Positions 1-8,166 of a stretch of 55,077 bases of DNA are shown in pieces (position 1 is the first letter of the stretch; every line of letters starts with the position of its first letter). The translations under genes and the position numbers were made by a program. The notes under the pieces are model-generated. The model worked only from the letters and a program-made list of their open reading frames with translations, searched no databases and had not been told where the DNA came from. Location of the stretch: NCBI GenBank assembly GCA_002887195.1, contig PJAB01000036.1, positions 1-55,077 on the forward strand, in the 5' to 3' direction. This stretch comes from Chrysochromulina parva (lineage: Eukaryota; Haptophyta; Prymnesiales; Chrysochromulinaceae).

Positions 1-324
1 GACCGGTCAAACGAGTATTGTACCGACCTCGTACATGCTTGGGCCGGAGGTACACGCATCAGTAACGTGTTTAGGCTTTACTAACGACCCGCATTCATTC
101 ATTTGTCGGAAAGCGACGCGGCCACGCGCTTGGTTTTCACCGCCTGGCATGCAACACGTCCGCAATCAGCCCCTGGCAACCAATCCGATTAACAATCTTC
201 CAGACAATCATCATTCTTGTTACTGTTGCCACTGATGCGCTCTTGCACTGTGTGACCCGTACGTGACGTATAACATACTCCGAACGTAAACGTCGCCGCG
301 ATAGGGTGTATCAGATGAGAAACT
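1..324. other. Intergenic, 3' flank of helicase gene
   Basis: This stretch lies beyond the stop codon of the minus-strand helicase and should contain its 3' UTR. I see no convincing gene. Short open frames here have neither recognisable domains nor the strong third-position GC of the neighbouring genes. Confidence 0.5.
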
Positions 325-3300
325 TCACCACGGAGCATGCCTGCTCCGCTTCGCACCTGGCCCCATCCAGCCATGACCACGTCCGCGCTTGGACGAGGAT
401 CCACCCTCGCCATCACTATGGCTATCATCATCAGAATCCGCCGCGTCCGACAAGGTGGTACGCCGGCAGGCCGAGTCCGGCACGGGCGGGAGCACCGCCG
501 CGTCGAGCAGCAGGCCGCGAGCCTCGGCGTCCTCGACGAACGCTCGCCACGCGCGCGCGCCGTCTGTGGGCTCTAGAGACCCCTCCTCCGTGGCCGCCGC
601 CGGCATTGAGCGCGGCGTCACGCTTCTCGCATGTCGCAGCGTGCGCACGTTCGCCAGCACGAGTAGTCCGCGCTTCGCCCGCGTGATCGCGACGTTCATG
701 CGGCGGCCGTCGGAAAGGAATCCAATCTCGTGCGGCCCGTTCTTGTCCAACGGAGCGGCCCGCACGCAGGAAAACAAGATCACCTCCTTCTCGCGCCCTT
801 GAAAGCCGTCTACAGTCCTCACCTCGAGCCGTGCGGCCGTCGCCGCGCCCAGCCGCTTCTGTGCGAGCTTCTTGATCTCCTCGACTTGGCGACTATACGG
901 CGTCACGATGCCCACGTCGGACGTGTCGAGCGGCCGCGCGTCTGCCCCGGCGGCAATGGTAATCAGCATGTACACCGCCCGCACCGCCGCCTCGGCCTCC
1001 TCCATATTGAAAAGAGACTTGGAGTTCTCCGTGCCTTTCTGCTTGCCGTTCGGCACGTCGATGAGCGTCAGGGGCATGCCGGGATTGGGCCAGGGGATGC
1101 CGGGCGGCACGGGGCGCTCGCGCTCGCTCACGCCGTCGGTGAGGCGCCCGTGGTAGAACTGCTTCGACGGGAAGTGCGCCAGGCTCGGATGCATGCGATA
1201 CTGGATCGTGAGCATGCACTTGGGCTGGCCTGCGCGCACGAGCCGCTCAAAGGGTGAGACGCCAAGCCCAGCCGCGCGTGCGGCCTCTGACTTGATGGTG
1301 GGTGGCAGCTGCATCTCGTCGCCGACAAGGGTGACAATCGGTGCACCGTGCTGCAAGGCGACGAGCAACTCCGGCTCGCTCGCCTGCGTCGCCTCATCGA
1401 CGATGATCGCGTCGAACGGCGGCAGCTGCGGCCGGTGCGAGTGACCCGTGGCCTGCGGCTTGGGACGATTGAGAGCCAGAAGGTTATCAGTGCCTGCGCC
1501 AGCTAGCGTTGCACAGACCACCTCGGCCTCGGCAAGCAAGCGCGCACTCCACCAATCCCTGCTCTGCCCGCCGCCGCCGCCGCGCTTCTCCTCGACGAGC
1601 AGGTCGAGGGCCACGGGGCTTGACGTGGTCGCCATCTTATCCGAATCGGTAGGGCCGAGGCGAAGAAGCGGCGCGTGCGAGCCGTTTGGCTTGAGGCTGC
1701 GCGGCTTGCCTGTGATGGCGTCGATCACCCCGTCCACGAGCAGCCGCGCCACCACCTCGTCAATCGCCGCATTCGACTGCGCGCACACGAGGATGCGACG
1801 CTGGCGGCACAGCCCCGCACCTCCATTGGCGCCGGCGCCGGCGTGAGGATCGGGCGAGGTAGAATTAGACGGCAGCTTTGCCGAGCCGAGCTTTGGCATC
1901 TTGACGGCCTTACCTCTGGCGGCCTTGCCGTCGCCCGCGGGCGGCGGCGGCGGCTCGGGCGGCGGCAGTGCGAGCAGCGCGGCGATAATGCCGACGACGG
2001 TGGTAGTCTTGCCGGTCCCAGGTGGACCCTGGAGTAGCTGGATGCCCTCGCGCGCGGCCGCGCACGTCCAGATCGCATGCTGCTGATCAGCGTTGAACCG
2101 GCCGCGGATGGTCTTCTCGAAGGGAGCCTTCCACGTGCTCCGGGGCCAGGGCGGCCGCGGCACAGCAGCGGTCGTCGTGGCGGAGACAGATGCACCGACA
2201 AGCGATGGTGGCGGCGGTGCCGCCGCCGCCGCACTCAGCAGGAAGCGGCCTGCCCACTCGCCGAGGCCCGCTTTCCCCTCGAAGGCACCGAGGGCCGCAT
2301 AGCTTCGAAGGGCGAGTTTCATTTGCGTCTTCTCGAGCCGACGCACACTGACCGTCACCTGAACGCCAGGGCCGAGCGCGGCGGCCTTCGCGTCCGATGA
2401 GAGACGAACGCTCACAGTGCCATCGCTTCCGGGGCCCGCAGCACGCACGACAAGACCCACGCAGCCTAGTGCCCAGGCGCCTGCGTTCGCTGGTGCCGAC
2501 ATATCCCACTGGCGAAATCCGCCGTACTTGGCATGGAACGTGGCCTTGGTATATGCGCGACCATCGGTAAGATCGATGCGCCGCTCGCCGCCTCGGCCAC
2601 TGCTGCCGCGCGCGTCGCGATCCTTGACGGTGCTTGGAGCGGCGTGGCGCTGGGGTGTGATGAGCAGCATCGACTCTGCTTCGAGCTCGGCGCGCCACTG
2701 CTTGAGGTGTGACGCCGTACTGTCCGTTGGGCAAAGACGAACCTCGAGCTGCCCCGCAGCCCCAGTCTCCATCATACGCAGCTCGGCGTGCAACGTATGG
2801 ATAGGCTTCGCCTGCTCGCCCCCTGCCCAAGGCTGACGCGACGAGCTCTTCTGAGCGTCCTCCCGGACCACCTCCGCCGTCTCCTCGACGACGCAGCGCC
2901 GGAAGAGGTCGGCGTATTCGGCCATGCTGCGGAAGCAAAAGGGCAGCGGCGGGAGGCGCGCGCCCGCGGCGAAGCTCGACGGGTCCCGACTCAGCACATC
3001 GCGAAGCAGCGGCGCCGCGTCGGCGAGAGCGATGGACTCTCCGGGCAGACGGTGGCACGAGCCAGCCGTGCTGAAGGGCTGTCCACCGGCACTACGCATG
3101 CTGCTTGGAACGGCGCCTCGCATGCTGCTCCCTCCGGCACTGTCGCCACTGCTGCTGTCAGCTGCTCGTGGCGGATTGCCACTGCTGCCGCTGCCACCGC
3201 CGCTGCTGCTGCCTTTGCCCTGGCCACTGCTGCTTCTGCTGCCCTGGCCGCCGCTGCTGCGGCTGCCCTGGAAGGGAATGCTCGACGGTGGATGTCCAGT

Positions 3301-5049
3301 CCCAACGCGGTGGGGCAGCGCCGCCGTCGGCAAAGCCACTGCCGCTGACGAGTGCGCCGGCGGTGCTGCCGTCGGCGCCACGGCTGGCGCAGGACTCGAA
3401 CGGGGACTCGAACGGGAGGCTTCGCCTGTCACGAGCTCCTCCGTTTTGCTTCCGCTGGTGTCGTCGTCGTCGTCGTCGCTGTCGTCATCGTCGTCGCTGT
3501 CGTCGCTGTCGCTTGCGCTCAAGGAGCTCGAGTCGTCGCTGTCGCTCGCGCTCAAGGGGCTCGAATCGGCGCCATCGTGGGCGCCATCGTGACCTTGCGG
3601 CGTCACGTCATCCTCGTCCTCGCCCGACTCGCACTCGATGGAGGTGCGCGGCTTCTTGGGCTGCTTCTCGACTGAGCCTGAGGCGGAGGCCATCGTCACG
3701 TCGCCCTCGGGGTGTGATGCGTCACCGGCCACCTCCGCCCGCTCCACCGCCTCTGACCGCTTACGGCTCGCGCGGTCTTCCATGGCGTTTTCGTTCGCAA
3801 GCGAGTCGCGCTCGGCAATGGCCGCGTCTCGCTCAGCTGCTGTCTGCTTCTCGCGGGCAATGGCCGCGTCCCGCTCGGCTGCTACCTGCTTCTCGCGGGC
3901 AATGGCAGCGTCGCGCTCGGCTGCAAGCCTTTGGACGGCGCCGATGGCATCGGCGGCGTCGACAGGCATGCACGTGGTGGCGGCGCCACCGCTGGCGCTG
4001 CCACCACCGCTGGCGCTGCCACCACCGCTGACTCTGCCACAACCGCTGGCGCTGCCACCACCGCTGACTCTGCCGCCACCGCTGCCGCCGCCGGTGCCGG
4101 TACCGTTCGCGCCGCCGGTGCCGGTGCCGTTCGCGCCGGCACCGTTGCTCTCGGCTGGGACTGATCGATGGCCGCCGCCGTCGCCCTTGCCTCTCGCGGT
4201 TGCGTCATCTGTCGCGATGAGAGGGTGGTCGGACGGATGATCCTCCTCTCCAAAGTGTAACGGGTTCTTGCGCGTGCACGCGAGGCCATATTTGCACTGA
4301 GGCTTGCCCGGGGCGCGACGGTATGCATGCGACGATGGCGGTAGAAGCGCTTGAGGCAACGGCGCTTGCGGCGCTGGAGGCACTGGTGCTGGAGACACTT
4401 GCGCTGGTGGGCCGGCTGCTGCTACTGCTGCTGCTACTGCTGCTGCTGCTGCTGCTGCAATTGGCGAGGCGGCCGTGGCGCTTGGCGGGGTGGAAGTCGA
4501 ACGCGTGCTGGGCGAGAGGTCCGCCAAAGGCGACCCCGCTGCTGCTGCTGCCAGTTCCTCCCTTTGATACTTTGCGCACATGGCGCACATTACCACTGCT
4601 CCGCCCTGGTGAGGTTTGCACCACTCGGAGACAAAGTGGACGCTGAGCTCTTCCGCAAGCTCACGCTGTTTGCGGGAGCTTGTGTCAGAGAAACCGTGCG
4701 CAGCGCACACGTTCCGCAAGGCCGTGACTAGCACCTTCTTCTTTTGGAGAGCTGCTGTGAGTGACTCCTGGACCGTGGCGACCGGGATGAGTTTCAAGCG
4801 CTTCGGTAGCACGGCAGCGACGGCCTCTGTCGTCGTGTCTCTTAAGAGGCGGCCGTCTGCCAACCTGTCTAAGTGGTTCGGCGGTTTATGGTCGGTTTCC
4901 TTGAGGTGCATGTAGTATTCGAGGAGCGGAGTTTTGCCATCCACCGCCCTCTGCCAGATGGGGTCGGTCAGCAGGTCGTGCAGCAAGGCTCTTAATCGAG
5001 CCTCGCACACGGCGCGGGGGATCGACGCAGCTGGCGGCGAGGTCGGCAT
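325..5049 (-). CDS. SEN1/senataxin-like SF1 helicase with PBZ zinc finger
   Basis: This is a superfamily 1B RNA/DNA helicase of the UPF1/SEN1 family, expected to act in the nucleus on R-loops, transcription termination or repair; 1574 aa. All core motifs are visible: Walker A GPPGTGKTT (about residue 1007), Q-loop/Ia CAQSNAAIDE, Walker B VDEATQ (about 1215), GDEMQLPP, QYRMHP (about 1282), DGFQGREKEV (about 1410) and NVAITRAK. Near residues 248-277 sits a poly(ADP-ribose)-binding PBZ finger with spacing C-x5-C-x6-H-x5-H (CKYGLACTRKNPLH then EEDH). An N-terminal globular region (about 5-150) includes a SAP-like helix pair. Residues 370-420 hold three near-identical AAERDAAIAREKQ heptad-like repeats, followed by acidic Ser/Asp and Gly/Ser-rich linkers. 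The frame stays open 76 codons upstream of the chosen ATG, but those codons run into the divergent neighbour and look like 5' UTR. Helicase call secure; exact function and start inferred. Confidence 0.9.
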   Translation of the reverse strand: MPTSPPAASIPRAVCEARLRALLHDLLTDPIWQRAVDGKTPLLEYYMHLKETDHKPPNHLDRLADGRLLRDTTTEAVAAVLPKRLKLIPVATVQESLTAALQKKKVLVTALRNVCAAHGFSDTSSRKQRELAEELSVHFVSEWCKPHQGGAVVMCAMCAKYQREELAAAAAGSPLADLSPSTRSTSTPPSATAASPIAAAAAAAVAAAVAAAGPPAQVSPAPVPPAPQAPLPQALLPPSSHAYRRAPGKPQCKYGLACTRKNPLHFGEEDHPSDHPLIATDDATARGKGDGGGHRSVPAESNGAGANGTGTGGANGTGTGGGSGGGRVSGGGSASGCGRVSGGGSASGGGSASGGAATTCMPVDAADAIGAVQRLAAERDAAIAREKQVAAERDAAIAREKQTAAERDAAIAERDSLANENAMEDRASRKRSEAVERAEVAGDASHPEGDVTMASASGSVEKQPKKPRTSIECESGEDEDDVTPQGHDGAHDGADSSPLSASDSDDSSSLSASDSDDSDDDDDSDDDDDDTSGSKTEELVTGEASRSSPRSSPAPAVAPTAAPPAHSSAAVALPTAALPHRVGTGHPPSSIPFQGSRSSGGQGSRSSSGQGKGSSSGGGSGSSGNPPRAADSSSGDSAGGSSMRGAVPSSMRSAGGQPFSTAGSCHRLPGESIALADAAPLLRDVLSRDPSSFAAGARLPPLPFCFRSMAEYADLFRRCVVEETAEVVREDAQKSSSRQPWAGGEQAKPIHTLHAELRMMETGAAGQLEVRLCPTDSTASHLKQWRAELEAESMLLITPQRHAAPSTVKDRDARGSSGRGGERRIDLTDGRAYTKATFHAKYGGFRQWDMSAPANAGAWALGCVGLVVRAAGPGSDGTVSVRLSSDAKAAALGPGVQVTVSVRRLEKTQMKLALRSYAALGAFEGKAGLGEWAGRFLLSAAAAAPPPPSLVGASVSATTTAAVPRPPWPRSTWKAPFEKTIRGRFNADQQHAIWTCAAAREGIQLLQGPPGTGKTTTVVGIIAALLALPPPEPPPPPAGDGKAARGKAVKMPKLGSAKLPSNSTSPDPHAGAGANGGAGLCRQRRILVCAQSNAAIDEVVARLLVDGVIDAITGKPRSLKPNGSHAPLLRLGPTDSDKMATTSSPVALDLLVEEKRGGGGGQSRDWWSARLLAEAEVVCATLAGAGTDNLLALNRPKPQATGHSHRPQLPPFDAIIVDEATQASEPELLVALQHGAPIVTLVGDEMQLPPTIKSEAARAAGLGVSPFERLVRAGQPKCMLTIQYRMHPSLAHFPSKQFYHGRLTDGVSERERPVPPGIPWPNPGMPLTLIDVPNGKQKGTENSKSLFNMEEAEAAVRAVYMLITIAAGADARPLDTSDVGIVTPYSRQVEEIKKLAQKRLGAATAARLEVRTVDGFQGREKEVILFSCVRAAPLDKNGPHEIGFLSDGRRMNVAITRAKRGLLVLANVRTLRHARSVTPRSMPAAATEEGSLEPTDGARAWRAFVEDAEARGLLLDAAVLPPVPDSACRRTTLSDAADSDDDSHSDGEGGSSSKRGRGHGWMGPGAKRSRHAPW

Positions 5050-5226
5050 GGGACGGCGGCACCTCCCGACCTCCGAGAGGTTGCTAGCCGCTGAATTGTG
5101 GACGTCACGAACAATGAGATGGTAGGGGCCGGCGCCGCGGAAAGGGGCGACCCTTTCGCGTGTAGATATGTTGACGTTCCACACGTCACAAAAAACCCAC
5201 AAATTTCTCGCTTCGCAGACACCACG
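5050..5226. promoter_or_regulatory. Head-to-head intergenic promoter region
   Basis: Only 177 bp separate the start codons of the helicase (-) and the TPR-oxygenase (+). Both promoters and both 5' UTRs must fit here or overlap the partner gene. It has an A-rich patch near 5190 but no clear TATA box. Confidence 0.45.
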
Positions 5227-6993
5227 ATGATGAGCGCGAGCGCGCGGTTGCTCGACCTGTTCATGCAAGCGCAGCAACGCGAGGATGCGGACGACGCTAG
5301 CGGTGCTACGAAGCTCTACGAGAAGCTCATCCAGTATGCGGAAGCAAACGTGTCGCCAGACATTTCTTCCGTCGCCGATGAGGCCCTCACATCGGCACTC
5401 AGCCCGCCAGCAGATCTCATAGTTTCCACAGCGCTCACTTCACTGGGCGGCATGCACCTCGACACATGTACGCTCGAAGAGGCTCGGCGGTGCTTTCGTC
5501 GCAGTCTCTCGTGGTGGCCAGGCAACGGAATGGCGCTGCTCAACCTCGGCGACATCGAACGTGAGCACGGCTGCCTGGCCATGGCAATCAAGCACTATGA
5601 GGCCGCGGCCGCGCTCCCGCCATTACATGTGAGCCCAGAGGAGGCGGACGGTGATGAGGTGGACGACGACGAGGGCGAAGACGACGACGACGACGACGCG
5701 AGTGAAGGCGACGGGGTGGACGGGGACGAGGACGAGGAGGACGAGGACGAGCCTGGATGGTGTGCATCGTGGGTGGGCCAGCCGCGCGTCGAGTCTGTGA
5801 GCCTCGCGAGCTACATGTGCGCGCTGCTGCACAGCCAAGCGCTTGCCTTTGACGCGGCACTGCCATACCTGCATCGCTTTGCGCGACTTCGGCTGCGCCT
5901 CGCGCCTTCAGTGTGGCGGCTCGCAGCTAACCGGCCGACCACGACCCTGCGAGAGCTGGGTGCAGCTGAGCGTGACGACGCGCAGGCCGTTCGCCGCTTC
6001 GAGGGATGCGTGCCGGCGCCACTGCTCGAGCGGTTGCGGCACGGTTTCGCGCTCGGCTCGCCATTTTGGCAGGAGACGAATTACGCCGCGCGCGGCTACT
6101 TCTCCTTTTGGTACGATGTGGCGTGCGAGCCGAGCAATACGGTCGAGGCGCTCGCGCGGCACCTGCTGCCGCTGACAGGCGCGGCGGACGAGATCGTCGG
6201 TTGCGAGTGGTGGGTGCACACGCGCGCCGAGGGGCGCTCGATTGGGCACCAGATGCACTGGGATACGGAGGAAGTGAGCCTGCAGAGAGGCGAGATCCTT
6301 CACCCCCTCGTGTCGAGCGTGACCTACCTCAGCGGAGCCTCGGGCGGCGACCCGACTGTCGTGCTCGACCAGCGTACGGACGATGACGAGGTAGGACGGG
6401 CATTCGTGAGCCATCCCCTAGTCGGCGCGACCCTATTCTTTCCGGGCGACAGGCTTCACTGCGTATTGCCAACGAAAGCCACAACCAAAAAGCGCGCACG
6501 AGGAGCCCAGCCGCATAACTCTATGGCGGCCGACGCTGATCCTGCGCGGGGCGACTTACCTCTGCTAGCCGCGAGCGCGTGCCCACAGCGGGTGACGCTC
6601 ATGATTGGATTCTGGACCCGCCCAGTCAATACGCTCTGTGAACGGCCGCTCTATGGCGCGTGTGGCCCAACGCCCCGCGCTACGCGCAGATGCACGTGGC
6701 CAGCACGCGTCGCCCTGCCCGAAGACGTCGAGCGGGCTGCTCTCGAGAACGCCTCAGCGCGCGCGCACGCGACCACCGTCGGCCGTGCGGTGCCATGCGT
6801 CGAGGGCAACACGTGGGAACGCCTGGAGACGAAACCGACGAAACCGACGAAACGCACGGCACGCCAATGCAAGGAGAGCGCGTCGGCATGGGTCGGGCTA
6901 CCAGTGCCCGAGGCGCGAAACCATCGCTTCTTCGTGCGTGCCGTCTCGGAATTCCGTGAGCAGATCTGTGCTCTACCACCCGTCGATGGTTAA
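5227..6993 (+). CDS. TPR-containing 2-oxoglutarate/Fe(II) oxygenase-like protein
   Basis: This 588-aa protein has an N-terminal TPR-like helical region (about residues 60-125, pattern ALLNLGDIEREHG…AIKHYEAAAALPP), an Asp/Glu-rich linker (about 135-180) and a C-terminal double-stranded beta-helix oxygenase domain. The 2-oxoglutarate/Fe(II) signature is readable: H344-W-D346 in QMHWDTEE, a distal H411 in GDRLHCV, and R455 in RVTLMIGFW, placed to bind the 2-oxoglutarate carboxylate. The family hydroxylates proteins or small molecules; the substrate is unknown, and the TPRs suggest a protein partner. I begin at the ATG of MMSASARLLDLF because the 43 codons before it fall in the short divergent promoter. 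The Lys/Arg-rich C-terminal 130 residues match nothing I recognise. Confidence 0.75.
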   Translation: MMSASARLLDLFMQAQQREDADDASGATKLYEKLIQYAEANVSPDISSVADEALTSALSPPADLIVSTALTSLGGMHLDTCTLEEARRCFRRSLSWWPGNGMALLNLGDIEREHGCLAMAIKHYEAAAALPPLHVSPEEADGDEVDDDEGEDDDDDDASEGDGVDGDEDEEDEDEPGWCASWVGQPRVESVSLASYMCALLHSQALAFDAALPYLHRFARLRLRLAPSVWRLAANRPTTTLRELGAAERDDAQAVRRFEGCVPAPLLERLRHGFALGSPFWQETNYAARGYFSFWYDVACEPSNTVEALARHLLPLTGAADEIVGCEWWVHTRAEGRSIGHQMHWDTEEVSLQRGEILHPLVSSVTYLSGASGGDPTVVLDQRTDDDEVGRAFVSHPLVGATLFFPGDRLHCVLPTKATTKKRARGAQPHNSMAADADPARGDLPLLAASACPQRVTLMIGFWTRPVNTLCERPLYGACGPTPRATRRCTWPARVALPEDVERAALENASARAHATTVGRAVPCVEGNTWERLETKPTKPTKRTARQCKESASAWVGLPVPEARNHRFFVRAVSEFREQICALPPVDG

Positions 6994-8166
6994 GAAGCCG
7001 GCCGCGCGGGCTTTTCCTCTTCTGCAAAGTGTATGCCAGCTCGTAACGTATGCCTGCGCGGAGATGCTTGTCACTTGTCACGTTGACAGACCACCCACCG
7101 ACAAGGCGATCGGCGTTTCACTCCGCACCGGGGCGAGGCGAGGCATTTCTGACGACTGACCGTACTGCCTGGGTCCTCGCCGGGCGTGCCCCTCGTTGTA
7201 TGCGGACCGCTGGTCACGGACTCACGAAATCCGATTCTCGCCGCGCGCGCGGACAGTCGGACTAACGAGCGCCGTCGTGGGCTCGTGGCGCGTCGTGGGT
7301 TGACGCGTTCGTAACTTGTATCTCGTTCGTATCTCGTCTCGGCGGCGGGCCGCCGCGAGCCTGTACGCGGCAGGGCCAGGGATCGCGATCGACCCGTTTC
7401 GACCCGTGCACGTGCGGGGATCACTATGCATGACGCTGGAGCAGTGAGTACCGACCTCACCGCACCTAGACCTACGCCGCCGAGGGAGGAGGGACCGAGT
7501 GCGTAGCGGATCTTTGCGGAGCCGGTAGCCAGTTGTAGCCAGCCACACCCTGCGCCCTGGGAGGTCCCCTGGCGGCCCGCACGAGCGATCGAGCGTTAAC
7601 GCGAGGTGCCGGGTACTCCGTCGTCAGTGTTAAAAGCTTAAAACGTCAGCAGTGGCCGGGCGTCGATAACTCCACTCGCGATATCATACATACCTCCCGT
7701 CTGTCTCTGTGGGCCGGTACTAATTGCCAATTTCCGAATTTCGTTCGTTTAATGCACAACTTAACTTAATCTCACATGACCACGTGTCCACGTGTTCGTG
7801 GCTGCTGTATACTGGGTGAGTTTGTAGAATGATGAGCTGATGAGTGATGTGTGATGACGGCATGAGCCATGACGCATGAGCATGACCACGCGATTTGAAT
7901 GCATGTTCGATGTTGACCCGGAATGACCAGCACCACCGGGAGCAGCGGAGCCGTAATTTGAGACAATGAAGTGGTAAGCGCGGGTGAGGTGAACTGACTG
8001 ACTGACTTATCACGAACATCCGCATTGGATGTTGGGCCACACGCCACAGCACGTGATTACGACCGCAATCGACATTCATTACCGGTATTTACCCACATCC
8101 ACACGTCACTGCGGCCCAAATTTGAGGGCCGAACGGAGAGACGCGAACCGCCTGCTCGGCGACGCC
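6994..8166. other. Intergenic region, no gene seen
   Basis: About 1.17 kb between two plus-strand genes. The first part is GC-rich with several CGTCGTGGG/GCTCGTGG-type near repeats (7270-7310); from about 7720 it becomes AT-richer and contains many TGA/ATGAC words, likely the promoter and 5' UTR of the EML gene. No tRNA fold or coding signal is recognisable. Confidence 0.4.

Noticed and set aside
3105..4031. 308-codon plus-strand frame opposite the helicase linker
   Set aside because: Cys/Arg-rich translation of Ser/Gly codon repeats read in antisense; not a gene.
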